From contig NZ_JAOAMU010000009.1 of the NCBI RefSeq assembly GCF_025154075.1, positions 62,001-126,000 of the forward strand: a stretch of 64,000 nucleotides of DNA, read 5' to 3'. Positions 24,993 through 33,552 of the stretch are shown piece after piece (position 1 is the first letter of the stretch; every line of letters starts with the position of its first letter). The notes below the pieces were generated by a model. It was not told the origin of the DNA, made no database searches, and saw nothing but the letters and a program-made list of their open reading frames with translations. Origin of the DNA: Chryseobacterium herbae (lineage in GTDB: Bacteria > Bacteroidota > Bacteroidia > Flavobacteriales > Weeksellaceae). A program made the position numbers and the translations under genes.

Positions 24993-25538
24993 TTAAAAAT
25001 TTTTCTGTCCGAAACTTGGTGCATTCACATCCTTTTCAGAAAGTACCATATCTTTTTCAGTAATCTTCCAGTCTATCATGAGATCCGGATCATTGAATTT
25101 GACGCTCCCTTCTGATTCTTTGTTATAAAAATTGTCGCATTTGTAAGAAAAAACGGCTGTTTCACTCAGTACGGAAAATCCGTGACCGAATCCTCTGGGA
25201 ACATACATCTGTATTTTATTCTCTGCTGTAAGCTCTATTCCGAACCATTTTCCGAAAGTCGGAGACTCTTCTCTAAGATCTACCGCCACATCCCAAACTT
25301 TTCCTTCCAGACAGGAAACCAGTTTTGCCTGAGCATGTTCTCCTTTCTGCAGGTGAAGCCCTCTGAGAACGCCATAGGAGGATTTTGAGATATTATCCTG
25401 AACAAAATGTCCGTTCATCCCGGTCAGTTCTTCAAATTTTTTCTCATTAAATTTTTCAAAAAAATAACCTCTCTCGTCTTCGAATATAGTGGGTTCTATG
25501 ATATAACAATCCTTAAGCGGGGTTTCTTTTATTTTCAT
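24993..25538 (-). CDS. rfbC: dTDP-4-dehydrorhamnose 3,5-epimerase-like
   Basis: A 181-residue cupin-fold enzyme, full length for RfbC/RmlC. Catalytic and substrate-binding features are present: FEDERGYFFEKFNEKKF (about 17-33), VLRGLHLQKGEHAQAKLV with the catalytic His (about 62), and YVPRGFGHGFSVLSETA (about 111-127). It should epimerise a dTDP-4-keto-6-deoxy sugar towards L-rhamnose. The partner genes rfbA, rfbB and rfbD are not in the window, so it may serve a pathway encoded elsewhere or act on another sugar of this locus. It is the last gene of the locus, next to a strong terminator. Confidence 0.9.
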   Translation of the reverse strand: MKIKETPLKDCYIIEPTIFEDERGYFFEKFNEKKFEELTGMNGHFVQDNISKSSYGVLRGLHLQKGEHAQAKLVSCLEGKVWDVAVDLREESPTFGKWFGIELTAENKIQMYVPRGFGHGFSVLSETAVFSYKCDNFYNKESEGSVKFNDPDLMIDWKITEKDMVLSEKDVNAPSFGQKNF

Positions 25539-25548
25539 GGTTATATTT

Positions 25549-26511
25549 CTATAAATTATACTCCTTTTTCAGGTTCCATTTTAATGCTAAATAAATTCCG
25601 CCTGTGGGAATAAATATAATCAAAATAATAACCCAAACAGGAAGTTGCGAATGAATTAAAAATATGTTAATTAACAGTTGACAAATAGCATACACAGAAC
25701 TTACCACTAAGTGTGAAACTTTTTTCTCGTTGGCAAAAAGCTGATATAAATGCCTTCTGTGTGCTTCAAAAATATTCTCTTTTAAAAGTAATCTTTCTGT
25801 GATGGTTAGCACAACCTCGATTCCATAAATTGAAAGAAGCAAAATATACTTGTATTCACTAGTCCTCATGATAAGAAGAGTAATGAGCCCTATCACCCAA
25901 AAGCCTATCCCCATACTTCCGACATCGCCGGCAAAACATTTCGCTTTTTTTCTAAAATTAAAAAAAAGAAATACAACACATGCTAAAATGGGATACACTA
26001 TAAAATTTTCATCTGTAAACGAAATGATCTCTTTATTGATATAAGCTAAGGAACCAAGCGCTATAAGACTGTAGAGTCCCGTCATCCCATTAATACCATC
26101 CATAAAGTTGTAAGCATTCAGGGTGCCAATTATTATTACGAACAGTATTGGCCATGTCCAGAAAGGCATTAAAGCAAAAGCTCCGGTAAAATATAAAAGC
26201 AGAACAACCGAAACCAAATGAACAGAAAGTCTGATTTTATTCGATAAAGTTCTAACATCATCTACAAAGCTTATGGTACATATCGCCAAAAGCCCAAGTC
26301 CGAAAGCCCAGTAATTTTGTATCGCCTCATTAAGATTGAACAGACAAAAAATAATGAAAGCAACGGGAAAAATAATTCCACCACCTCTTAATGTAATCTG
26401 TGTATGTGCACTTCTGTGATTGGGCTTATCTATAATATTGTACTTATCAGCAATTCTGAAGTAAGCCAACATTGATATAAAAAGTAAAATTATTACAATT
26501 GCAAATTCCAT
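25549..26511 (-). CDS. Undecaprenyl-phosphate sugar-1-phosphate transferase (WbpL/WecA-like)
   Basis: A 320-residue integral membrane enzyme of the MraY/WecA/WbpL family that starts a repeat unit by moving a sugar-1-phosphate onto undecaprenyl phosphate. About ten helices can be drawn. Family motifs: NHRSAHTQITLRGGG (about 31-45), FVDDVRTLS (about 84-92), NAYNFMDGINGM (about 137-148) with the catalytic Asp, GDVGSMGIGF (about 197-206) and the HRRHLYQ histidine motif (about 254-260). It lies three bases from an epimerase/reductase gene of WbpV type. In Pseudomonas that pairing primes with N-acetylquinovosamine or fucosamine, so a 6-deoxy-HexNAc is the likely first residue here. Confidence 0.9.
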   Translation of the reverse strand: MEFAIVIILLFISMLAYFRIADKYNIIDKPNHRSAHTQITLRGGGIIFPVAFIIFCLFNLNEAIQNYWAFGLGLLAICTISFVDDVRTLSNKIRLSVHLVSVVLLLYFTGAFALMPFWTWPILFVIIIGTLNAYNFMDGINGMTGLYSLIALGSLAYINKEIISFTDENFIVYPILACVVFLFFNFRKKAKCFAGDVGSMGIGFWVIGLITLLIMRTSEYKYILLLSIYGIEVVLTITERLLLKENIFEAHRRHLYQLFANEKKVSHLVVSSVYAICQLLINIFLIHSQLPVWVIILIIFIPTGGIYLALKWNLKKEYNL

Positions 26512-26514
26512 AAA

Positions 26515-27408
26515 TTATAGTTGAAATTTTTCCATTACGTTGGAAGGATTAAAATCTAATTCTCTTTTTATTTTTTCGTTAGAGAAAGTAAGAGAATCTG
26601 TAATTTTTCTTAATCTTAAAGAATTAATAGGAGCTTTATTTCCAAGCAAATCACCTACTCTTGCAAGCGATTTAGCTACAAAATAGGGAATACTTGCCGG
26701 TGACTTTTTATTTAAAATAGTTGAAATTGTATCCGAAATCTCTTTGAAACTAGGATTCGCATTATCGCAGACATTATAAACGCCTCCATCTCTGCCTATA
26801 ATACGAGTCGTGATTTCAGCAAAATCTTCTACCCAAAATATACTTTTCTGGGCTGTACCGCCTGCAATATTAAAATATTTCCCATTCCTTACTGCATTAA
26901 TCATATCTCCTAAATTACCGGGAGGATTAGGTCCAGCGATCAATGAGGGTCTTAGAATAAATAATTTAACATTATTCTTTTTGCACCAACCGGTAAGGAA
27001 TTCCTCGGCCATAATTTTACTTTTTGCATAGGGAGTATGTCCGTCTAATGCTGTATTTTCATTTATATTTTCGCCAAAATCTCTTCCGTATACGGCAACT
27101 GTACTGATGAAGATAAAATAATCCGGCAAATTTTTCTCTAAAGCATTACAAAGATTTTTGGTTCCATCAAAATTTACAGTATAAAAAAGCTTTTCTTCTT
27201 CCTGATTTTGAGGGATGGAATGTGCTTTTCCCGCGGCATGAAAAACGATATCAAATTTTTCATCAAATGGAACTATGGTATTGGCAATATTAAATACATA
27301 ATCTGCATTACTGGTTCCAAAAGTTTTTATCTGGAGATTTTTTTCTTTAAGCAAGGGAATTACATTCCTTCCTAAAAAACCGTTAGCCCCTGTGAATAGT
27401 ACTTTCAT
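26515..27408 (-). CDS. NAD-dependent epimerase/reductase (WbpV-like)
   Basis: A 297-residue short-chain dehydrogenase. Rossmann start LFTGANGFLGRNV (4-16), HAAGKAHS (about 57), the Ser of ISTVAVYG (about 100-107) and the YxxxK pair YAKSK (about 122-126) are intact. Its pairing with a WbpL-like initiating transferase suggests it reduces the 4-keto sugar made by the WbpM-like dehydratase, giving UDP-N-acetyl-D-quinovosamine or fucosamine. A 4-epimerase role is the alternative. No bases separate its stop from the upstream glycosyltransferase, and three separate it from the WbpL-like gene. Confidence 0.8.
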   Translation of the reverse strand: MKVLFTGANGFLGRNVIPLLKEKNLQIKTFGTSNADYVFNIANTIVPFDEKFDIVFHAAGKAHSIPQNQEEEKLFYTVNFDGTKNLCNALEKNLPDYFIFISTVAVYGRDFGENINENTALDGHTPYAKSKIMAEEFLTGWCKKNNVKLFILRPSLIAGPNPPGNLGDMINAVRNGKYFNIAGGTAQKSIFWVEDFAEITTRIIGRDGGVYNVCDNANPSFKEISDTISTILNKKSPASIPYFVAKSLARVGDLLGNKAPINSLRLRKITDSLTFSNEKIKRELDFNPSNVMEKFQL

Positions 27409-28614
27409 TTAGATCGTATTATAAAATTTGTTCAATATTGTGTTTTCCGAAAATTTTTCTTCAGCGACTTTTCTTGCTTTTTCTTTTTTCAATTTCAAAT
27501 CCAGAATTGATTTTTCATCAAATGAATTAAAAAAATCCACCAGTTTCTGTTGCTCGAAATGCTGAAATGAATATCCTACATTTTCTTCTTTTACAAGCAA
27601 ATCGATCTCGCTGTTTTTTTCACCAATATATAAAATGGGTTTTCCTGCAGCCAAAATATTATATGTTTTGGAGGGAACTCCCAGGCCAAACATTTTAGGT
27701 GCCAAACTTACAAACGCTACATCTGCCTTGTTTAATACCGAAAGCTGGTCTTCTCTTGAATAGGCTCCGTCGAAATAAACGTTTTGAAGTTGGTTTTCCT
27801 GTACATATTCAAGCATCTTTTGTTTCACAGCGCCTTCTCCTACAAAATAAAAAGCAAGTTGGTCATTATTAACTTTTTTAATGACTTCCAATACTTCCAA
27901 CAGGCCTTGAACCCTACCTATATTTCCTGCATACTGAAAAATAGTTTTATTTTTGAATGGAGAATCGTTATCAAAAACTTTTTCTTTTGAAAGTGGATAA
28001 ATGTTTTCAACATCACCCCAGTTTTCAATGATCTCAATTTTTGAATTGCTATTGTACTTTCGAATCTTTTTCTCAATAACTTCCTGCATGTCTCGTCCCA
28101 ATGTGATCAGCTGATCGGCATTTGAGTAAGCTTTATCAAATATCCTTCTCAGGATTTTGTATGCCAATGATTTTTCGGATTTGATAATTCCAGCCGGAAT
28201 TGTATTTTCCGGAAAAACATCATGGACCAAAATAACCAATTCAATTTTTTTAAATTTCTTGAGTATTGAGATAAGCAGAATTAAAGGAGCCGGATTGGTT
28301 ACAATAAAAACTTTTTCGCCTTTCTTCACTTTTCTCCAAAGATAGAAGAAGATCGAGAGACTTAAAAAAATAAATCTCAAAGATCTGCTTATCAGACTGT
28401 TTTTGTTACCTCCAAAACCTTTTATCCTATGAACAACAACAGCTGAGTTAAGTATAAAATTTTCACTTTTCTTTTGTTTATCGTATACAGGATCTCCACA
28501 AACAACTTTTACATTATATTTTTCTGAAAGTTTGTTTGCTATTTTGGTAAGAATGAAAGAGGTTGAAGTTTCCTCAGGATAAAAAAGCTCAGTTGCTATC
28601 CAAAGATTCTTCAT
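27409..28614 (-). CDS. Glycosyltransferase family 4 (WbuB-like)
   Basis: A 401-residue GT-B glycosyltransferase. MKNLWIATELFYPEETSTSFILT opens the acceptor domain. The donor domain has FQYAGNIGRVQGL (about 234) and the C-terminal FGLGVPSKTYNILAAGKPILY (about 316-336), the region of the EX7E motif. It follows the CapG-type epimerase gene, as WbuB follows fnlC in E. coli O26, so it is the best candidate for the L-FucNAc transferase. The ATG at 28614 overlaps the previous stop (TAATG), which is why it was chosen over a TTG five codons upstream. Confidence 0.85.
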   Translation of the reverse strand: MKNLWIATELFYPEETSTSFILTKIANKLSEKYNVKVVCGDPVYDKQKKSENFILNSAVVVHRIKGFGGNKNSLISRSLRFIFLSLSIFFYLWRKVKKGEKVFIVTNPAPLILLISILKKFKKIELVILVHDVFPENTIPAGIIKSEKSLAYKILRRIFDKAYSNADQLITLGRDMQEVIEKKIRKYNSNSKIEIIENWGDVENIYPLSKEKVFDNDSPFKNKTIFQYAGNIGRVQGLLEVLEVIKKVNNDQLAFYFVGEGAVKQKMLEYVQENQLQNVYFDGAYSREDQLSVLNKADVAFVSLAPKMFGLGVPSKTYNILAAGKPILYIGEKNSEIDLLVKEENVGYSFQHFEQQKLVDFFNSFDEKSILDLKLKKEKARKVAEEKFSENTILNKFYNTI

Positions 28615-29753
28615 TATTTTTTGCTCCAAACTACTCTGTTTATGTAATCGGTATAACTCAAAATGATACGTACCATTTTCTCAGAGACATTGGGCATGGA
28701 ATAATCAGATACCGGTCTATAGTTTCTTTCCTTTCCTGTCTTTTGCTGTTGAAGCTGAGTCAATCCCTGTAAAATTCTCTCAGGAGAAAGTCCCACCATC
28801 ATCACTGATGCTTCTTCCATGGCTTCAGGTCTTTCATGAGCATCTCTAATGTTAAGCGCTCTGAAGTTTAGAATCGATGATTCCTCTGAAATGGTTCCTG
28901 AATCGGATAATACTGCATAACTTCTCATTTGAAGCGCATTATAATCGTGGAAGCCCAATGGCTTTAAGAACTGAATTTCCGGTCTTACTGCGATCTGCAT
29001 TTTATCGATCATATTTCTTGTTCTTGGGTGTGTAGAAACAATGATAGGATATCCAAATTTTTCTGCAATGGCATTAAGACTCTCCATTAATCCATTAAAA
29101 TTCTTTTCTGAATTGATGTTTTCTTCTCTGTGTGATGATACCACAAAGTATTTCCCTTCTTCTAAGTCCAGTCTTTTTAAAACATCTGAACTTTCAATCT
29201 GTGGCAGATAATGTGTCAAAACCTCGAACATTGGAGAACCTGTTTTGATAATTCTATCAGCAGAAAGACCTTCTCTTAACAAATATTCGCGGGCAATGTC
29301 CGAATAGGTAAGATTGATATCTGAAGTATGGTCTACAATTTTACGGTTGGTCTCTTCCGGAACTCTCTGATCAAAGCATCTGTTTCCAGCTTCCATATGG
29401 AAAATAGGGATCTGTCTCTTCTTTGCAGGAATCGCACACAGACATGAATTGGTATCTCCCAAAACCAGAAAAGCATCAGGCTGAATCTCTTCAAGAAGAG
29501 GATCAATTTTAATCAATATATTCCCAACCGTTTCTGTAGCTGTTTTTCCTGCTGCTTCCAGAAAGTAGTCAGGCTTACGTAATCCCAGATCCTCAAAAAA
29601 GATCTGATTCAGTTCATAATCGTAGTTTTGTCCGGTGTGAACGATAATATGTTCTACAGCCTCGGAAGCATCCAAAGCTGATAATACTCTTGATAATCTA
29701 ATGATCTCCGGTCGTGTTCCCACGACTGTCATAACTTTTAATTTTTTCATCAT
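28614..29753 (-). CDS. capG: UDP-N-acetyl-L-talosamine 2-epimerase (CapG/FnlC-like)
   Basis: A 379-residue member of the WecB-type 2-epimerases. GTRPEIIRL (12-20), HTGQNYDYELN (about 40-50), MEAGNRCFDQRVPEETNRK (about 120-138), SSHREEN (about 206) and SDSGTISEES (about 284) are the substrate and catalytic segments. With CapE- and CapF-like genes in the same locus, it most likely catalyses the last step to UDP-N-acetyl-L-fucosamine rather than making UDP-ManNAc. Its first 56 bases overlap the end of the upstream polymerase-like gene, an unusually long overlap. Two adjacent ATGs are possible starts. Confidence 0.9.
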   Translation of the reverse strand: MMKKLKVMTVVGTRPEIIRLSRVLSALDASEAVEHIIVHTGQNYDYELNQIFFEDLGLRKPDYFLEAAGKTATETVGNILIKIDPLLEEIQPDAFLVLGDTNSCLCAIPAKKRQIPIFHMEAGNRCFDQRVPEETNRKIVDHTSDINLTYSDIAREYLLREGLSADRIIKTGSPMFEVLTHYLPQIESSDVLKRLDLEEGKYFVVSSHREENINSEKNFNGLMESLNAIAEKFGYPIIVSTHPRTRNMIDKMQIAVRPEIQFLKPLGFHDYNALQMRSYAVLSDSGTISEESSILNFRALNIRDAHERPEAMEEASVMMVGLSPERILQGLTQLQQQKTGKERNYRPVSDYSMPNVSEKMVRIILSYTDYINRVVWSKK

Positions 29754-30912
29754 AACAAAATAAAATTATAGATATAATTACTGCTGAAAAGCACCAAAAT
29801 TCAATATTGGCAAAGATACAGTAAGAAGTTTGAACAAGAACGAGATACTGAACGAAAAATAAAAAGTACGGTAAATAATAAACATTTTCTTTAATATACT
29901 TTAATTTAAATTTCGCGAGATCTTTAAAATATAAGCCAAGCAAAATAAAGCCCACTATTCCCATACTCATCAGTACCTCCACAAAAATATTATGAGGATA
30001 CATTGCATCTTCAAATAAAGTAGTTCCTCCAAATAGTGGATTATTTTTAAAAACATCCCATCCTTTAGATAAATAATAAGATCTTCCATAGCCGTTACCT
30101 TCAAAAATAGCATCGTAAATTCTTACAATATATTCTGTAGAAAAAGCGCTATATCTCAGGTAATAGATACTTATTATAAAAACGATGATAAAAGCTGCCA
30201 ATGCCAACCAATATTTAATCTTATTGATATAGAAAAACATGATAATAACAAGGACTGCACCCGCCAGCATAGGGCTTCTGGCAGAAGAAATCAGTAAGGT
30301 GAATAAACCTAATCCCAATCCTAATGCCGGTTTTATTTTGTTTTGCGGTGATATGAAATAATAAAAGACTGATAATACAATCAATGAAAGCCCATAGTGC
30401 CCAGTATTGATATAATAGCTGACGAACAAACCGCTTGATCTTGCAAAAATAGGGTTTACCAGAATAACATATAAAAAACTGCACCCCAGCATTATTAATA
30501 GAAAATTGAAAATAATATGGGTCAGCCTTTCAACCATTTCTTTTGAAAAATTAATGCTTAAAAGCGCTACAAAAGGAATCATATTCAGACATACAATCCT
30601 TATATAGATCTCATATTCTAGGCTCTGTGTCTGAGCGGAAAAAGTATAGTGATTAAAACTGTAAAAGGTTTTAAATAAATAAAGGAGCCAAAAAAGACAA
30701 ATAAAAAATATTGTAGATTTTCTTTTTTTTATATTTTCAAAATTCTTATAAATAATATTTAAGGCTAAACAAAATATAATAAAGCGAAAAGGAACAATAA
30801 AAAAATGGTTGGATATACGGAAAGGAACAGCAAATGAATAAAAAAAAATATATCCAAATGTGATAAGGAAAACGAAAAAGAACTCTATATTATTCTTTCT
30901 TAGTAACTCCAT
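29698..30912 (-). CDS. O-antigen polymerase/ligase-like membrane protein (Wzy_C type)
   Basis: A 404-residue integral membrane protein with about 12 predicted helices. The segment SARSPMLAG (about 209-217) and a periplasmic loop ending NPLFGGTTLF...YPHNIFVEVLMSMGIVG (about 292-318) match the Wzy/WaaL superfamily, where a conserved Arg and the His-Asn pair are functional. It may polymerise repeat units or ligate the finished chain. A second polymerase-like protein is encoded at 43.7-44.9 kb. The last 18 codons overlap the start of the capG-like gene. Confidence 0.85.
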   Translation of the reverse strand: MELLRKNNIEFFFVFLITFGYIFFYSFAVPFRISNHFFIVPFRFIIFCLALNIIYKNFENIKKRKSTIFFICLFWLLYLFKTFYSFNHYTFSAQTQSLEYEIYIRIVCLNMIPFVALLSINFSKEMVERLTHIIFNFLLIMLGCSFLYVILVNPIFARSSGLFVSYYINTGHYGLSLIVLSVFYYFISPQNKIKPALGLGLGLFTLLISSARSPMLAGAVLVIIMFFYINKIKYWLALAAFIIVFIISIYYLRYSAFSTEYIVRIYDAIFEGNGYGRSYYLSKGWDVFKNNPLFGGTTLFEDAMYPHNIFVEVLMSMGIVGFILLGLYFKDLAKFKLKYIKENVYYLPYFLFFVQYLVLVQTSYCIFANIEFWCFSAVIISIILFCYDEKIKSYDSRGNTTGDH

Positions 30913-30914
30913 CT

Positions 30915-32033
30915 TTAAACCTCCAAAAAGTAAGTATCTGCGTCTTCGGCATTAAACGGTTCGTTGATCCAAAAAATGGTGTACAATTCTTCGTCTCCAA
31001 TATTTTTAATGTTATGGGTATACCAGATGGGCATATCTACATAAGCAGGCTCGTTTCCGTCCAGATAAAAGTCCAGTACTTCATCTGTGTCAATTTTTCT
31101 GAGCTGGATTAATGCTTTTCCTTTTATGACAGCAAATCTTTCTATTTTCCTAGTATGGAAATGATTTCCACGGGTGATTCCCGGAACTGTTGTAGAAAAA
31201 GAACACTGCCCACCAATTCCAAGTCTGATCACTTCCACAAAAGCTCCTCTTGGGTCAACGTGCTGAGTAAATTTTACAGGATAATGATCCTTGATTTCGA
31301 AATAACAACGGAAAGTATTGAAAAGATTTAAGTCAAATGTTGTTGCCAGTTCAGGAATTTCTCCATTTTCAAAATATAGGTTTCTATAATTTTCCAATTT
31401 ACTTAGAACTTCTGAAACTTTGTTTTCGGATGTATGTGGAACTTCATATAAATCGTGGGTTTCAGCAGCTTCAATTTTACTGATGATTTCCTGAACAAGT
31501 TCTCCGACGTAAATAAGTTTTACCTCACCATCATTATCAATTACAGGGCTCTCACCATGCGTAAGTTTATAACAAAAGGTGGCAATAAATGAATTGTAAT
31601 TAGGTTTTCCAAACGGTCCAAAAACATTGGGAATAATCAATCCGGTAAATTTTCCGCCGGATCTTTCTGCCCATTCTGCAAAAAGCTCTCTTCCTTCTTT
31701 TTTAGATTTTCCGTATAAGTTATCCTTTTCTTCCTGAGACGATGATGAAAATAGAATATGTGCTTGAGATCCTGTTCTTTCCAATGAACCCACCAATGTC
31801 TTTACAAGATCGATATTATTATTAAAAATCACTTCAGGATCAGGATGACGGTTCATAGCTGCCAGATGTACAATGACATCGCACTGTTTTACAAATTCAT
31901 CCAGTTTCTCAGAATCTTCAAAAAATGATCTTTCAAAGTTGATTCTTTCAAACTGATCAGGTTTTAAACCTAAAGTATTATATAAATGTGAGCCTACAAA
32001 CCCATTCTGTCCTGTAATTCCTATTCTTTTCAT
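30915..32033 (-). CDS. capF: CapF-like bifunctional reductase/epimerase with cupin domain
   Basis: A 372-residue two-domain enzyme. Residues about 1-240 form an SDR domain (GITGQNGFVGSHL, HLAAMNRHPD, YGKSKKEG with the YxxxK pair). Residues about 255-372 form a cupin domain with TRGNHFHTRKIE (about 307-318), carrying the HxH metal-binding motif. This architecture is that of CapF/WbjC, which converts the 4-keto-L-talose intermediate and reduces it to UDP-N-acetyl-L-talosamine. The ATG at 32033 was chosen; it leaves one base to the previous stop codon. Confidence 0.93.
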   Translation of the reverse strand: MKRIGITGQNGFVGSHLYNTLGLKPDQFERINFERSFFEDSEKLDEFVKQCDVIVHLAAMNRHPDPEVIFNNNIDLVKTLVGSLERTGSQAHILFSSSSQEEKDNLYGKSKKEGRELFAEWAERSGGKFTGLIIPNVFGPFGKPNYNSFIATFCYKLTHGESPVIDNDGEVKLIYVGELVQEIISKIEAAETHDLYEVPHTSENKVSEVLSKLENYRNLYFENGEIPELATTFDLNLFNTFRCYFEIKDHYPVKFTQHVDPRGAFVEVIRLGIGGQCSFSTTVPGITRGNHFHTRKIERFAVIKGKALIQLRKIDTDEVLDFYLDGNEPAYVDMPIWYTHNIKNIGDEELYTIFWINEPFNAEDADTYFLEV

Positions 32034-32034
32034 C

Positions 32035-32457
32035 TTATATATTTTCAAAATAATCTATAGGGAAACGATAATCATCATCTATCTCTCCTAAAGAGTAATC
32101 TGCCATTACCAATAGTTTTGAATTTTCTTTTTGGGCCTGAATTGCGCTTGCATATCCTCTTGGAATATGAAGAACATTTAAATTCTCTGAATCTATTTCA
32201 AATCTCAAAACACTTAATTCTTTTAACGGTTTTTCCCAATTGTCTATTTTGATCAATCTAATCAAAAAATGTCCCTGTAGAACCGAAAACCAACGTTGTT
32301 CTATCTTGTGCCCCGTCCAGCCTCTAATGAATTTTGTATCTGCATTTTCAATACAGTACATTCTTTTAATTTCAGAAGCATTGAAATTATTATTAAAAGT
32401 GAGGCTTCCTCTTTCATCAGAATATTTTCCACCTTCAAAGATTTCAGGGATATCCAT
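32035..32457 (-). CDS. Small cupin-fold sugar isomerase/epimerase (WxcM/FdtA-like)
   Basis: A 140-residue protein with the cupin arrangement of WxcM-C/FdtA proteins: YSDERGSLTF (about 12-21), RGWTGHKIEQRWF (about 45-57), the GHFLIRLIKID strand (about 62-72) and a C-terminal LVMADYSLGEIDDDYRFP (about 115-132). FdtA-type proteins isomerise 4-keto sugars to 3-keto forms. A 3-keto sugar would suit the 3-amino or uronic acid chemistry proposed for this locus, but the substrate is not known. The ATG at 32457 was preferred to a TTG two codons upstream. The gene is one base from capF. Confidence 0.7.
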   Translation of the reverse strand: MDIPEIFEGGKYSDERGSLTFNNNFNASEIKRMYCIENADTKFIRGWTGHKIEQRWFSVLQGHFLIRLIKIDNWEKPLKELSVLRFEIDSENLNVLHIPRGYASAIQAQKENSKLLVMADYSLGEIDDDYRFPIDYFENI

Positions 32458-32555
32458 GGGCAATAAAGCTACTACAAAAATAATAGTTCCAATTTTAGTT
32501 TTGTCCTATTATTTATTAATTATATTTTATTTTAAGTCTTTCAATTACACGGGGA

Positions 32556-33536
32556 TTAATTAGCTGTATTCAGATAATTTTTATACCAATTTATAGTTAA
32601 TTCAATTCCATTCTCCACATCTACGGCAGGTTCCCAGTTTAATTTCTGTTTAGCTTTTTCATAGCTGATACATCTTCTGGTAATATTATCTATATCTCTT
32701 TTGCTCAGTTTCTCAGTTTCCGTATCAGGGATCAAATTTTTAATGATTGACACTATTTTATTAATTGATGTTTCCCGGCCAGTACCTACATTAAATACCT
32801 CATTTAATGCATTGTCAGATGTAGACGCCAGAATTGTTGCATTTACAGCATCATCCACAAATGTATAATCTCTGGTTTGCTCTCCATCTCCAATAATTTT
32901 GAGATTAACTCCTTTTAAACCATTGTGTATAAACATTCCTAAAACTCCGCAAAAACGATTATCAAAAGACTGGCCATAGCCATAGACATTTGAATATCTA
33001 AGAATGGTAACCGGAATATTATTTTTTGTACTATACAGTAAAGCATAATGCTCGCTTAATAGTTTAGTCGCCGCATAATTATTTAAAATATCCGGAGGTG
33101 CGCTTTCATCAAACGGAGAATCATGATTGCCCATATTTCCATAAACAGAAGAAGAAGAAGCCGTAATAAACCTCACCAATTTTTCTGAATTATTTTGTTT
33201 TAAGTAATTCAGAATTCTCAATGTACTTAAAGCGTTGACATTAAGATCATGTTCCGGATTTTGAGTAGAAGCTGATATATGTGAACAAGCTAAATGAAAA
33301 ATATAATCACTGTCAATTATATGATCCGAATAATCCTCAACATTTAAAACATCAGCCTGCAAAAATAAAAATCTATCTTTATATTCGTTCAGTACAGTAG
33401 GATTACTATTACTGCAGTTATCAATAACGACAACATTGCAGTTAAAACGGTCTATCAGAGCTTTTACGAGATTATGACCGATAAATCCCAATCCTCCAGT
33501 TACAATAACTTTTTTTTCATTTAAAAGAACCGACAT
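32556..33536 (-). CDS. NAD-dependent nucleotide-sugar epimerase/dehydratase
   Basis: A 326-residue extended SDR enzyme of the UDP-glucose 4-epimerase/GDP-mannose dehydratase type. GGLGFIGHNL (13-22), DNCSNSNP after the second strand, SSSSVYGN (about 128-135) and YAATK (about 155-159) give a complete NAD site and catalytic triad. RYSNVYGYGQ and GDGEQTRDYTFVDDAV (about 210-225) are substrate-domain signatures. It could be a UDP-hexosamine 4-epimerase supplying GalNAc-type sugars; sequence alone does not fix the substrate. Confidence 0.85.
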   Translation of the reverse strand: MSVLLNEKKVIVTGGLGFIGHNLVKALIDRFNCNVVVIDNCSNSNPTVLNEYKDRFLFLQADVLNVEDYSDHIIDSDYIFHLACSHISASTQNPEHDLNVNALSTLRILNYLKQNNSEKLVRFITASSSSVYGNMGNHDSPFDESAPPDILNNYAATKLLSEHYALLYSTKNNIPVTILRYSNVYGYGQSFDNRFCGVLGMFIHNGLKGVNLKIIGDGEQTRDYTFVDDAVNATILASTSDNALNEVFNVGTGRETSINKIVSIIKNLIPDTETEKLSKRDIDNITRRCISYEKAKQKLNWEPAVDVENGIELTINWYKNYLNTAN

Positions 33537-33552
33537 ACATTTGTGAATTTAA

